A DNA stretch of 64,000 nt from Talaromyces rugulosus (lineage: Eukaryota > Ascomycota > Eurotiomycetes > Eurotiales > Trichocomaceae), in assembly GCF_013368755.1 (NCBI RefSeq), contig NC_049566.1, forward strand, positions 2,914,001 to 2,978,000, read 5' to 3'. Position 1 is the stretch's first letter. Every line of letters starts with the position of its first letter. This document shows, one piece after another, positions 47,984 through 59,989 of the stretch. The position numbers and the translations under genes were made by a program. Below the pieces are notes generated by a model. That model was not told where the DNA came from. It made no database searches and saw only the letters and a list, made by a program, of their open reading frames with translations.

Positions 47984-50305
47984 ATGCCTCGTGAAACTAG
48001 CATCGATACCTCAACCAGCTTCCAATTAGCCGGTGGGCAATATCTTGCTCGGCCGATCAACTCTGTATGCTTTGCATCCTGATACCTGGGTCGCGGTGAT
48101 GCTGACTGGCAGGAGATCATTACTTTGGACACTGTATCGGAGAACCCTACTCTGTTGACATATTTCCGCCTACGAAAGAACCAGACCATTAACGCTAGTG
48201 TCGTCCAGATGTGGCGGGCCAATCATCTCGATACGGATGACGTATTCGAGCCGGAATTTCTTCGACATATTATCTTCGGCGGCGTCCGGTCCGAGGATGT
48301 AAACATTGAAAACGATACTTATCAACTATTCAATGACTGGCAAACGTCGAAAGTCCATTTTGAGCCTGACCTGGACATTAGTAATGGTCCTTACTATCTC
48401 GAGAAAGGCCTTCTCCACTCCGTTTGGAAGATTTATAAAGATCGCCAACTCGCTTTCGTACAAGCCATATGGCCATCACAAAACGATCATGGGTAAGTCG
48501 GACCGCTATGGTGGCCGTTAACACGACAACACAGATAGCTGAAATCTTCCTAGGGCCTTTGTCCAGATTAACGCTGCAGGCAACGATTATCGTGCTCACG
48601 GGATTGCTGTTCCTGCAAGGTCTTATTCGCAGAGAATTCAATCGTTGTCTGGAAATTCTGGTAGCTATTCACCAAGGTGAGACCTTCTAAATTCCTCACT
48701 GATGCATTTTTTTAAAAAGAAGTTGTAATCCGGCAATACCATTGCTAAGGCCAGGTCCTCTCATCTAGCCCTCTAAAAGGGATCAGAGTTGTCGTCAAGG
48801 ACAACTACCATATTCGTGGTACCCGAACATCCCTCGGCAATCGTGCATATCTCGAAACATATCCTATTCAAGAAAACACCGCAGAGGTGGTATCCCGACT
48901 CTTAGAGGCAGGTGTGCATATCGTTGGAAAAGCGCATCTTAGTTCTTTTGCCATGATGGAGCACCCTATGCAAAGCGTCGATTACCAAGCACCATTTAAT
49001 CCCAGAGGAGACGGTTACCTAATAACAGGTGGAAGTAGCGGAGGGACCGCTGCTGCGATTGCGGCCTACGATTGGCTAGACATTGCAATATGCAGTGATA
49101 GTGAGTCTTTATCATATGTCAGCAACTTGTTTTTAGAACTCAACTCACATATGGATTCAAGCTACGGGAAGTGCTCGAATCCCAGCTCTTCAAACTGGGG
49201 TGTTCGGGTTTCGTCCGTCGACCCAGTCCATTTCTACGGACGGTTTGACTAAGGCATGGCCTGCTATGGACACGCCTGGGTGGCTAGGCAGAGACCTGGA
49301 GGTATTTCCGCATCTTTTGAAAGCTTTGCGCCTAGATCACCCAAAACCTCAGAACCCAAAGGAGTTGCCATGCGAGATCCTCTACCCCGAGGACTTTATG
49401 CCTAAGGACAACCCCAACCAAGTGGAGATTATGGAGCACTTCATTGCCGACATTTCAAAAGCTATGGGATGCACTTATAGAAAAATCTCTCTCCAGAATG
49501 AATGGAAGGAATCGGCCCAGGTAGAGGAAAAAGACCTACGGCAGTATCTCTATAATGTAAGTTTTAAAGAACTATGCCAACGTATATGACTTAACTTGGG
49601 CAATTAATAGACAACTCGTTACGGTTGGTATTACTCTGCCTACCACTCTTTTGACTAGTTTAGGAAAGACTATGAAGAATCTCATGGTCATGGTCCATTT
49701 GTGACAGAAGTTGTGCGATGGTATTGGTATTGACCCTAGCCTGTTCAAACTATCTAGTCTAAGCTCATTGCGGATAGGGCCCTAGGGAAAAATGTCACGC
49801 CAGAACAGCATGAGGAGATGATGAATCGCCTCTCAATTTTCAAGGCTTGGTTTGTTGATCGTTATATCTCAGATGGATCGAAAACCCATATTGTGGCACT
49901 ACATATTGATACAGTTCAAGCAAAATATCGAGACATATATCCAGGGAATAATAGTCCCGAAATACCAGGTCTACTTGCAACACACCTTTCAGCAATTCTA
50001 CAGGCTCCCGAATTGGCAATACCGAGTAAGTAATTATTACTTTTTTTCTCATTTCTTCGTTTTCTTTTTTATGCATGAAATGCTGAGACACTACATTTCA
50101 AGTCTCCCAAATTCCATAACAGTCTCGCATTACGGGAACTGAGGAGAAATTGCCTATGGTGGTGTCTCTCATGGGGCCACCGGGCACAGATTTAGAACTT
50201 CTCCAGTGGGTGATAGAGGCTCTACGTAACAGTGGCCGCCCAACACAAGTTAAGACAGGTCGGATGATATTCGAAAAAGATTTCTCTCCACGAAAGAAGC
50301 TTTAA
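47984..50305 (+). pseudogene. amidase-signature enzyme with two nonsense codons
   Basis: Eight exons (47984-48064, 48113-48492, 48554-48676, 48769-49100, 49162-49556, 49611-49726, 49778-50025, 50103-50305) join in one frame. The N-terminal domain (TDDVFEPEFLRHIIFGG, FVQINAAGNDYR, GIAVPARSY) is that of fungal amidases with an N-terminal extension. The Ser-cisSer-Lys triad is visible: Lys in VVVKDN, Ser in TGGSSGG and Ser in SDTTGSARIP. The C-terminal parts KTHIVALHID, ILQAPELAIP and VVSLMGPPGTDLELL are also present. Two in-frame stops interrupt it: TAG at 49656-49658 (between HSFD and FRKDY) and TAA at 50117-50119 (IP-stop-QSRITG). Splice sites are intact, so decay is recent. A related, more decayed copy lies at about 59990-61632 on the other strand. 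Confidence 0.8.
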
Positions 50306-50479
50306 TCATCCGTGCTTTCAACACTCTTCCTTCAGCCGCCAAAATCCCTAGTTTTCCTATCGCGGAACGCAGTGAAGCTGTTATTAGTTGCAAGTACTTT
50401 TCAAAAAAAAAAAAAAAAGTTGATTGGCTGCTCGTTTAAAAATTTCCTTTTTAGGAATGAAATCCCGATTACTGAATTT

Positions 50480-50542
50480 ACCCCCTTGTAGTGTGAGATA
50501 TCAATAATATTATTGTAATTTAGTCTCACTGTAAGGAGGGGG
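50480..50542. repeat. imperfect 63-bp palindrome
   Basis: The left arm ACCCCCTTGTAGTGTGAGAT pairs with the right arm, which on the minus strand reads ACCCCCTCCTTACAGTGAGA, around an AATAATATTATT core. Probably a foldback element or the fused ends of a small transposon. Confidence 0.6.
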
Positions 50543-50558
50543 TTGACAACATACTTAG

Positions 50559-50776
50559 GGGTTGGCGTAGCGAGGCTTATAAGCTTCCAAAAACCCTACA
50601 GCGCGACCAATTTGACAATGTACCCAAGAAGCCTACAGGATCTTTGCAGGCTATCAAGCTTTCTGAGTACACTGTCAAATTGGTTAAATTGGCCTCGCTG
50701 CAGGGTTTTTGGAAGCTTCCTGCCTTCTGCGTCCTACTGGTGTTTATGCGCCATAAAGGTTGGGCGTAAGCCCCAC
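50559..50776. repeat. foldback / MITE-like element
   Basis: The left arm 50581-50622 (AAGCTTCCAAAAACCCTACA then GCG and CCAATTTGACA) is matched in inverted orientation by 50668-50718, which carries an extra TTAAATTGG. Outer flanks GGGGTTGGCGTA (50559) and, inverted, GGGGCTTACGCC (50776) extend the symmetry. Length of about 218 bp and absence of coding fit a MITE or other non-autonomous foldback element. Confidence 0.6.
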
Positions 50777-52026
50777 CTGAACTTGTATATATGAGATGTC
50801 TTTTCCAATAAAAGATAATTAACAATAAACATGATAAGCTTTTAAAAAATGGGTTTTACATATGTCCCGGCAAAAAGGTGCCTTTGTGTGTCTGCAACTA
50901 TGCAGAGTCATCCCACTGGTGCTCAGCACACCATTTTGTATCAAAAGAGGACCACGTACTCAAAGAAAAACATGAGCGCGCAATGTCATGCGAACTATAA
51001 CAGCTGACAAAATACAGAATGGACTAACCTTTACCATCAGGGTAGCGCCCTTTTGGTCTCACGGTAAAGAGTTCGGCAACAGTATCTCCTCACTTGACCT
51101 CTCTCGCTCAAATAGTACGAACCGAATACGACTACCACATACAACAAATCCCCACTAAGGGGCCCCTCACTGGTCAAGTGGTTCAAAGTCTGTCAAATGC
51201 CTACGGAGCACTATAATTGCAGCGTGTTACTCCATCATGCGGCTGACAGGGATGTATAGTCACATGGCATGGGTATAGTTAGCGTCTATTATTGGCCAAA
51301 ATCTCATGAAACTTTCTAGCGTCCTCCATATGAGGCCATGACTTTAGTGTTACAGGATATATCAAGCACCTCGTTATCGTACTAGATAGATAGGTCAGTT
51401 GAGGGCTTCAGGCGGGGTGCCGCTAAATCGCCAAACCATCACGCCATCTACCCAAAACTTATTAGATACTGTAAGATAAATGGGTGAATGTAAGGTTCTA
51501 TTTAAATTTTATTTAGGAAAAATAAAGTTAAGTAGAGCTATCTTTTCACTAACTAGTAGCTGGTTTAATGGCGGACACTTGATTAGATTATTCTTGTATC
51601 GCGTATTGTAACTTTTGTCTACCAATAGTGATGGAGATTAACATACTGTATATACTAGGTATACAAAGTTTGACCATTCTGACAACCCCTACAAGCTCTT
51701 AACCGGTCAAGTACGTGTTTGCACATGATTTGATTAGCTATCTACCTGTGTTACATCAAATCACATATGGTGACACTTACTCCATAGCAAGGCAGCGAAC
51801 CGCTAGGAGAGGACTGTTACTACTATTAGACCATTTTTCTCTTGTTTCGACGCTTCAAGGGTCCCAAAAACACGAATTCTTATGAAAAGGCTGTCTTGAC
51901 TGCAAAATGGCAACATCAGTCCAATCTTCCGTTTTCTTTCTGAAACGAAAGCCGGTTTATGAGACGGAGAGAGTGTACGAACTCGACATCGAGCCTCCGC
52001 CAGGCTTCCCACGGACCAATATGGCA

Positions 52027-52185
52027 AACTACTGCAAAGTAGTCACAACTTTTAAACCAACCTGTTTGCTCCACGTCAATAAGGCGGGGAAGAGCTGAAA
52101 AAATGACAACAATCAGATAACTACTGCAAAGTTGTCACAACTTTTAAACCAATCGACTCGCTCCACGTCAATAAGGCGGGGAAGA
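52027..52185 (+). repeat. tandem direct duplication (67 bp copies, 92 bp period)
   Basis: 52027-52093 and 52119-52185 share AACTACTGCAAAGT, GTCACAACTTTTAAACCAA and CTCCACGTCAATAAGGCGGG with few differences. Function unknown. Confidence 0.85.
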
Positions 52186-53098
52186 CTTGAATGAGAAGGG
52201 ATCAAGCTACAGAAAAACTAACTCGTATTGTACCGCTCAACTTACTCATATTTTTTTATCCTACAACCTGGGCTGGGGTGTAACATATGATCTAACAATA
52301 TTCGGAGCCTCAAACGAGGCAAAGCGGGGTATTTTTGTTACAGCGTGGCACCCTGGGATTAGTGATACGGATGCCTGGTTGCCTTGCTTTTGGTAATAAT
52401 CCCGGCTCTCACAGGGAAATGTAATTCCCAGCTTTTACAGGAGACCTGTGGGCAGTTACCACGCCAAGAATGTGGCCATCCGTATTATACGGTATTACTT
52501 ACCGTACGTTCTCCCTGATTATTCCAACCATCCTTATTTTGGCCTGTGCTGGGTGGAGAGAGATTGTTGCCCAACAATACAGGGATTCATCATTTATCAA
52601 GGGGGTATACGTAGTACCGACTGTACCGTACTTAGTACCGTACGTAGTACGCTAGCAACTTCAGCCGCATAATCTCAAGGTGGGGTACCGGATTGACTGA
52701 CAGTACACGCTCATCCCCTTGTGGCCCGCTCGTTAGTTGAAATAGGGCAAAACCGGAAGGGTGAATTTAACGCAATCCCCAGGTCCACGGCTATTTGCGC
52801 AATTATATTCGCGTCGTCAGTTTATCTGGGGCCAAGTGTAGGCTGATGCTGATCATTTCTAGACTGCATCCGTTTCTGCTCATAGTTGGCGTTCGTCTTT
52901 GATCCTAGGCATCGTCTTTTTCGACAGCGGTTCATTCCACATGAGGTCGTCCTGATGTCTAGTCCTTCTGTTTACAAGGAAGGCTTAGGATTCAACCATC
53001 CTAAATTGAGGGTGGTATGCCAGAATCTTTCTCCAAAGTCCTTGTAAGGCGTAAAATGAATCCCCAAAGCGATGGTGCGATCCTGATCTTGAAAACAG

Positions 53099-56028
53099 AG
53101 TAATCTTAGTACCAGGGGTAGGGACGGCACCTCCATTTACATGGTTCGAAGAAAAGACTCAAGGCCACGCGTGGCTTAATTTTCTTCCGGATGATGTCCT
53201 CTCCTCGCCTGAAGTGTACCAGTTCGATCATGGACTAGGTTCCGATATAGACTCACGGCTCTGGAGCCACATCTTAGAGAGGGGGTTGGAGCTTCAAGAA
53301 GCCTTGTTAATTATGTTCAACAACCGGGAAGAGGTCTGTGAAGTCTGTCTTGGTCATATGGGTAAGGCCACTAGATTGACAAGTGATAGCTGCGGCGCTG
53401 CCCAATTGTTTTTATTGCACATAGTCTTGGGGGAGTCATGGTAAAACAGGTAGATACGTCTCCGACTGCATTTACGACATCCACTGAAATTCAAGTGCCT
53501 CACCAATGCGCTCGAACGGGTTCCAGACTTTAAAGATATTGTCCGGGCGGCAGCAACATTTGTCGCAATAGCCACACCGCACTCGAAGTCTGACGATCCA
53601 AGGGAATGGAACCAACCGCAACTCCTTGCTGGGATCCGAAGTTATCGTAAAAGAGGGCCTCCGACGACTGCCGAGGATGCAAGGCAATTGGCAAGCTTGT
53701 GCCGTCGATTTGAAACGGTGGTGACTAATCTGCACATTTTGACGATCTGCGAAGCAAAGGAAACGCCTATCAAAAGTATCTTCGTTAGAGTATCCAAAGG
53801 ATTGGTAAGTGCTGGTCAGTTTCACAACTCGACAGTATTCTGACGTCCACGCATGATTAGATTGTACCCAGGGACAACTGTAGAATAAACTCACGCCTCG
53901 AGGAATTCATCGAAATTAATGCCAACCATCTCGAAATTTGCAATCTGACGACTGCTGATCACCTGGCAAGGTGGGTCCGAAATGGTGTAAATGCAGCCTC
54001 GGCACGCATCCCCAGAGAGCTCCCTGAAGGTGCCGTCTGTCTTAACTACTTAGTTCTAGAATTAAGCTGACCCGTTCAGATCCAACTCCTACAGTCTTGA
54101 GCGAATCTACCAAGGCAGACCACGATGCGGAAGACCTCTTATGGAATGCAAGAGCTAGTATGTGTCATAACGTTCACCATAGGGAGCATTCCTAACGTAA
54201 TTTTACTAGCCGGTAAAACTAGAGACACTAGCAATCAAGCAACAGAAGAATTTAGTGCCTCTAAAAAGGACGGCCGTCAATTCCTGTCGGATTTTGCCAT
54301 GACTAAAAGAGACCCCTGTCTTCCGTGCCATATCATCCCCCAGGCTCAAAATAGGGACTTCTATGGTAGGGAGAATATTGTCAACCTGATCGAATATCAC
54401 TTAGCGCCGATAGATGAGAATGGCAAACCAAAAAGAGACCTGAAGACATTTGCTCTTTGTGGTCCAGGTGGCATAGGAAAAACCCAAGCAGTCACGGAAT
54501 ACGCATATACTCACAGGGACATGTACGAAGCAATACTCTGGGTTCATGCCCAGGAGGCAACTATTCTAGCTGATGAATTCAGTCGTATTGCTGAAACCCT
54601 AGGCCTTGTTTTGGAGGGCACCGCCGACGCAAGAGACCAAGTAGTGACGCGCGAACTTGTGAAAGGCTGGCTGGCAAAGCCCGTAAGATCGTACAACAGC
54701 ACCGACAACAAATCTGATGACGAAGTTTCTTGGCTGTTAGTTTTTGACAATATGGACAACGCGGATCTAATATCAGAATACTGGCCGCCAACGGGCAGCA
54801 CTGGCTCTATACTGGTCACGAGTCGCGACACCTTGGCAAAAACACTGTTCTACCAGATCAACGACGGCATAGATCTACCACCTTTGAGTAATGATCATGC
54901 AGCAAACCTTCTTCTTAAACTGACGTGGCGTGAGGAAGATATTGAAGAGCAAAAATCAAGTGTTGCGGTGGCGGAGAAGCTGGGTGGATTGCCGCTGGCG
55001 CTCGTACAAATGGCGGGCGTCATGATTCGACAAAGCCTTTCCTTTGCGGACTTTCTGAAACGATACGAAGAGGAAGAGACACACGATTCGCTTTTCAGCC
55101 TCTCTCTCCAACCAAGCCATAAACGTATGAACTATGCTCATACCCTAGCATCCGTTTGGTCCTTGGAGGATTTGCAACATAGTTCCGGTCTTCTGGATGT
55201 GATGGCTTTCTTCGATCCAGACGGCATTCCTGAAAAATACCTTCTTGAAATGGTAGGAAAAGCACAGCTTCCAGGCTATCCGCAAACCGTGACAGCATAT
55301 CAGGACGCTAGAAGTGAACTTTTGAAATCTTCCTTGGATGCGTCAAACTTAACCATTCATCGACTGATCCAGGATGCTGCGAGAGCAAAGATGCAACCAG
55401 ATAGAGCAACAGAAGTGTTTTCCACAGCAGTTGACATGCTATGGACACTGTGGCCAGCCTCAGAACCTGGTGTTCGCCATCATATAGCTCGCTGGAAAGA
55501 TTGTGAGATGTTGGCTCCCCATATACTGCGACTAAGAGATCATTACATTCGAGCCGGCAAAGCACTAAAGTTGAGGTGGGTGGTGAAAATTAATTTTCCG
55601 TTGCTAATGAATGAGCTGGGCTGGTGAGTAAAGTGCTCCATGATATATCGATGGGACTAGAGGGTAATAGTGGACGAATGGTTTATAGGTACTTTCAGGA
55701 GCGGGGCTACACGCCTAACGCTCTCGAGTGTTATGAAATTGCGCAGAGTAGCGTTGAGCATATCATCAATACCCATAATCAACAGCATACTGTCTCGAAA
55801 CTTCCGGAACCTGCCGGCGACCGTGCTCTTTGGCTTCTTGCAGAGATCCACAACAATACCGCCGGCGCAGCGGTAGAATACAATGACGCCGACCTAGCAT
55901 TACAACATTTTCAGATCTACAACAAGATGTTTGTTACTGAACATGAGGGTCAGACTACAGTAGTGGACTCGCGACTGACAAGCTCGTTCTTCAACGTGGG
56001 GTTGAGCTATGCTATGAGAGGGGACTAG
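53099..56028 (+). CDS. NLR-type protein: alpha/beta-hydrolase, NB-ARC, truncated TPR (5' end unresolved)
   Basis: Seven exons from about 53099 (to 53333, then 53390-53449, 53496-53804, 53861-54029, 54080-54157, 54210-55623, 55689-56028) keep one frame. The N-terminal hydrolase domain shows VILVPGVGTAPPFTWF, VYQFDHGL and the elbow CPIVFIAHSLGGVMVKQ, then TFVAIATPHS, the SesB/lipase-like effector type of fungal NLRs. The NB-ARC has CGPGGIGKTQAV (Walker A), WLLVFDNMD (Walker B), ILVTSRD and KLGGLPLALVQMAG, with TIHRLIQ in the MHD position. TPR-like helices follow (ALECYEIAQSS, ADLALQHFQIY, NVGLSYAMRGD) and stop abruptly with TAG inside a repeat. Such proteins sense non-self and trigger cell-death or immune-like responses. 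The first coding exon is not settled: an ATG exon at 52955-53014 does not match the phase. The early stop suggests a truncated allele. The first intron (53334-53389) uses a GTCTGT donor. Confidence 0.7.
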
Positions 56029-56788
56029 ATTGCCGCAGTTAGTGATCCACTGATCGCGCTGACGAAAGTGGGTCACTTGTGCCCCGCAACCTAAACCTAA
56101 ACCTATTGCACAGTACTCCGCACTTCGTATTGAATACTTGACGTGCTAGAATTCCCCCTATTCTACCTATATATAACCTAACCTAGCTATTGTACCTCGC
56201 GAAGGCAACTCCACTAGCTGCAATGAGACAGCTTGCATGGGGACCTTCAGCATTCTGACATCATCCCTGCTCCAGCCGTATTCTGCCTCTGCTATTTATG
56301 CGCGCCGCGATTAGACGCTCACCAAACCTAGATTGTATGAGACCGTAACCCGAAATTTGAAGGACGGAAGAATACCTGATAGCCTACTATCACGTGTCTG
56401 ATAAAGGTGGCGAAGACTTAAGATGCTAACTAATTGCTTACATATTAATGCGCACCCGCCGCTCCCGTGGTTAGTTGGGGTGTTGCACATTCAGCTGAAA
56501 AGAAAATAGAAGTGACACAAACTCCTTTGCCTGCGCAAGTGGTGGGGGAACCATTCAGCAAGGCAAACGTAGCGTGGCTAGTGGCACTAGCTTGCAGCCT
56601 TGCACTGCCTCTTTCCAAGATCGAGATCAGCTAGGTGTTTATTTGTAGCAGATTTACCCACCTTTTGCGCAACGTCAGCCGAAAGACAATCCTTTTTTAT
56701 TTATTTTTTACACTCCGGACATGAAACAGCGACATATTTTATGTAGAAATACTAGAAATGGCTAGAAACGGGAGTCACACAGATTATA
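56029..56788. other. intergenic
   Basis: No gene seen; after the TAG a few codons of TPR-like sequence (IAAV) continue, then the frame degenerates. Confidence 0.5.
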
Positions 56789-58515
56789 ATGACTATGGGC
56801 TGGAATGTTAGTATCCCCAGTCCTCTCATTCTATACTTTTATCCTTATCCTGGTCAGTTGGTAGCTAACAGCACGTACGTAGTGTCCGATAGCCATCCCA
56901 GGCCAGATGACTATGCAAGGTTGGTCGACACATATGCTGGACACGTTATGGGAACCTCGCTGTTTTGCGGGGAGCTGTTTGGAGGCCTCTCTGGTTTCCT
57001 TTGTCGAGAGTTCAATTCTGCAGAGAACGTCAATGTCGATGTCGTTGCTCACATACCTTCTGCACCTTCTGTGAAGGAGCATGCAATCAGACGTCACATA
57101 TGTTCCAATGCGTCCCAGCTGTTCCAACTCCTAACTGTGTATTCTCCCGAACACCATAGCAATCGCTTGCCTGGTGATCAGACTGCCATAGTGTTCATGC
57201 GAGGTCATCAGCCTCCAGAGTGCCTGAATCGCCTAGGAGCCATGTATAACATAAATCCTTTATTCTACCAACGACATCTAGAATATCTCTGGTCCACAGA
57301 ACCTCCCAAACTGTTTTCGTCTCCTTCACTTCCATCTGCCTCATTCAACACAATACGCTTCCGGATATTCAGTGTTGGTGAAACAGATGTGGGTAGCAAT
57401 TCCCTGGTTGAATCTCTGCGTGAAGATGGAGAGAAATCTATGGCGAACTATCTACATGACTTGAGGTGTGAAGTTGGATTACAGTCAGGCACGTCCATCG
57501 TTCGGGCCTTTAACATACACGACGTTCGGTATTTTTCCATCGAACAAGAAGTTACAGCAACAGTTCAAGTGACGGGTAATAAATGGTTGAGTGCGTAACT
57601 ATCCAATTCCGACTTTGTGTTCGTGACTGCTGAACGGCGAATAGCCTTGATATGGACAGATATAGGACGAGATTTGTCAAGCGGGCCCGTGGGCCCGTGG
57701 CATAGATGCAAGTCACGGGGAAAACTTGGAAAGTCGCCATTTCTCCCAACCATCCAGTATTTCCCTACTGAAGCAACGAAATCATTATCAGATTTTGTAC
57801 TTCCTAGCTCCCAACATGCTAAGGGCCCATTCGCACAGTCTGCTTCACTGCTTGCACTAAACTACGGCCTAACTCTAGATCAAGAACTCCTTGCCGCTGA
57901 CTCGTTCTACGCTCTCACTGAACTCTTCCAGAGCTCGGCAAATTTTGCCAAGTCCTCAACCTAATCCAGTCTGTGATAGAGCAGAGTACGGGCTATAACC
58001 TCTATAAATCGAAAAACTATAGTCTCGCCAACCTCTCATACCACCAAGATATCCTTAACCGCCTGGAAACTAGGCTGCGTGATAACATTTTTGATCTCGA
58101 GCACTACGACAGCTCATCGTGGCCGAGATCCTATGACGGCGATAATGTCACCGCTAACTCCCGATCCAGTATGAAAGCGGCCGCGACCGTTAAGGCCCTC
58201 CTTACCGACTTCCAGAAGCTTCTCGCGCGTTCAGAGCAGCTGTCGGAAAGCTGTAGGAATGGAATGTCGATCTGCATGAACAGCGCTGCCATCGCTGAGT
58301 CTCAGCGTGCCATCGAACAAGCCAAGCGGGTCGAGCAGCTGACCTGGCTGGGTTTCTTTTACATCCCGTTGTCCTTCACGGCATCTTTATTCGGCATGAA
58401 CATGCGCATATTCGGCCAGGGAAATCAAGATATTTGGGAATTCTTTGCGGTCTCTATCCCTTTAGCAATGGTCTCTTATATCATCCTCGCTTGGCGTAGT
58501 GGACAGTGGGATTAG
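56789..58515 (+). pseudogene. CorA-like membrane protein, broken
   Basis: The 5' block (56789-57598) encodes a soluble region ending VQVTGNKWLSA, then TAA. The same frame continues with SNSDFVFVTAERRIALIW to about 57930, where a second frame is needed to read QVLNLIQSVIEQ and the C-terminal part. That part ends with two membrane helices of the CorA/ZntB type: LTWLGFFYIPLSFTASLFGMN, with a GMN-like loop, and FFAVSIPLAMVSYIILAW. Fungal CorA-like proteins of this kind are common near NLR and HET genes and may not be true Mg2+ channels. One nonsense codon (about 57596) plus one frameshift (57915-57940, in an AAATTTT stretch) make it non-functional unless the reading is wrong; an intron over the first stop is not evident. 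Confidence 0.65.
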
Positions 58516-58784
58516 TTTGATACAGTACAACTACGCGACAGATATATGTACAGGAGCCGAGTTCAGAGGAGCAATTCATTCTGTAGCACCCTGTTACGAA
58601 TGCAACGTACGAATAGATTCAAGTATTGTGGACTTTTTCAGAGGGCTAAAGTCTACATATGTAGGTGGGGGGAACTGGCCAATGGAGAACGTACAAGGGA
58701 ACATTGAATGTATGTAACATTGCTATGTGCATCTCAAGTGCTGTCTTCAACTCTGGTTTTTCCTAGAGAGCTTGGTCCTTTTTA
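58516..58784. other. intergenic
   Basis: Short flank; an ORF (58499-58717) overlapping the CorA-like end has no recognisable domain. Confidence 0.4.
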
Positions 58785-59006
58785 TCAATTGATATATAAA
58801 ACACTGTCCTGCTTCACCTTCTCATTATCCCAAAATTCATCATACGACAGTGGAGACTTGAGTTCGATAATTTGAAACCCGCATTTATTAAATTTGAAAG
58901 ATTTGACTCCATAATCACGCATGCTCTCGGCTTTTATCGGGCATTCGATTTTTATGAAGTTGCTTTGCGGGATTCCTTCATCGGGCTGGTAGCGAATAGT
59001 ATACAT
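58785..59006 (-). pseudogene. fragment of a CmcJ/AsaB-like hydroxylase/methyltransferase
   Basis: A 74-codon ORF starting MYTIRYQPDEGIPQSNF and continuing with IKAESMRDYG, NKCGFQIIELKSPLSYDEFW and DNEKVKQ resembles the N-terminal part of the fungal CmcJ/NvfI/AsaB-like family (usual order: PxxGIPxTN, then VxDIRG, then GFxxxxxxSxLxxxxFxDxxxVxxxY). It ends after the DxxxVK element and nothing downstream continues the family, so it is a truncated relic. Assignment is by motif memory only. Confidence 0.45.
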
Positions 59007-59989
59007 CCTTATCACGGTTCTCAAGAGTTACACCTAGCGTCATTACAATGCCTTGCGATGTTTTACTATGCCTTTAGAGATATTATCTATTTTCCTGTTA
59101 ACTGTGTTGAATAATATCAGCGCTGAGTTCACGTAATGTCTACCGCGCCCCTTCAGCCTCGTCCTTTCAACCTGATCTAGCCGGGGTCACACAGCTGAGT
59201 CCGGGACCCCTGTAAGCAGGTGCATTTTTTTAAAAAGAAAAAGCAAAATGCACATCTGCCCAACTTATAAAGTCATGCTGATTATACTCTTAGGCACCGT
59301 TGGCCCCATCCTTGTTGCCTTGGGTTTTCCAGATATCGGTTGGGGAGGCTTGACCAATACATGGGTCAGCAGCAGGGTGCTAGTGACAAGCCGAGGGAAA
59401 AAGCAAATAAGAAAGAAAGAAAGATAGAATTTATCTATGAAAGGGCCCGAGCGTTATGTGGCATTCATGTGGGATAAGATTGTGATACGGGCTGACTCCG
59501 ATTGAAATCAAGGACGCCACAGACGCATGTTTCTGTTTCTGTCATGACCTCAGGCAATAATAAGGAAATCTATCCGGGAGGTCCGAGCACGCCAAAATTT
59601 CAGTTTCAAGATTTCATTTACCTAGAGCATATATCTTTGATAAATTAGACTCTTGGTTACCTTCCAATTTGGAAGGACGGGGATTATGTATAGTGCTTTA
59701 AGTTGTGTTCAATTTGCTATCATAATTGTAAAATTCGTCACAGAAATGTCGTTATAAGCAACTCTTGTAGATATGAAAAAAGTTATATGGTCCTAGTGCT
59801 CAGTACTAGAAAGAGCGACATTGAGCCTTTCTACAAGGTTCTTCTCTGCTTGCTATCAAACATCAGCCTCCCAGTCTTCAAGGAAGAAGCCAGGCCCGCG
59901 CTTTTCAAAATATTTAGTGCTGTGTCAATAAGTGTCGGATCATACCTAGATTATATCAGTCTTGTGGGTTTTGCATGTACATGTACTCT
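59007..59989. other. intergenic
   Basis: AT-rich sequence with no supported gene. An ORF at 59703-60011 overlaps the 3' end of the second amidase relic on the other strand and has no domain. Confidence 0.45.

Larger units (their letters stand above)
47611..51190. repeat. inverted repeat pair (about 45 bp) bracketing the amidase relic
   Basis: The left arm 47611-47656 contains GACCTTAAATTACCG then CCCCTTAGTGGGGAT. The right arm 51148-51190, read in reverse complement, contains GACTTTGAACCACTTGACCA then CCCCTTAGTGGGGAT. The 15 inner bases are identical and the outer part is about 70% similar. The arms are 3.5 kb apart and enclose the amidase relic and two smaller hairpins. They may be the ends of a degenerate transposon; no transposase was found between them. 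Confidence 0.5.
50306..52953. other. repeat-rich intergenic region
   Basis: No supported gene in 2.6 kb. It holds an A-run (50404-50418), a palindrome (50480-50542), a hairpin-forming element (50559-50776), the right inverted-repeat arm (51148-51190), a tandem direct repeat (52027-52185) and a GTAC-rich palindromic stretch (52608-52650). Short ORFs lack domains. Confidence 0.55.

Noticed and set aside
51057..51090. Sequence GGTCTCACGGTAAAGAGTTCGG that recalls tRNA box-like elements
   Set aside because: No acceptor stem, anticodon arm or correct spacing could be built around it.
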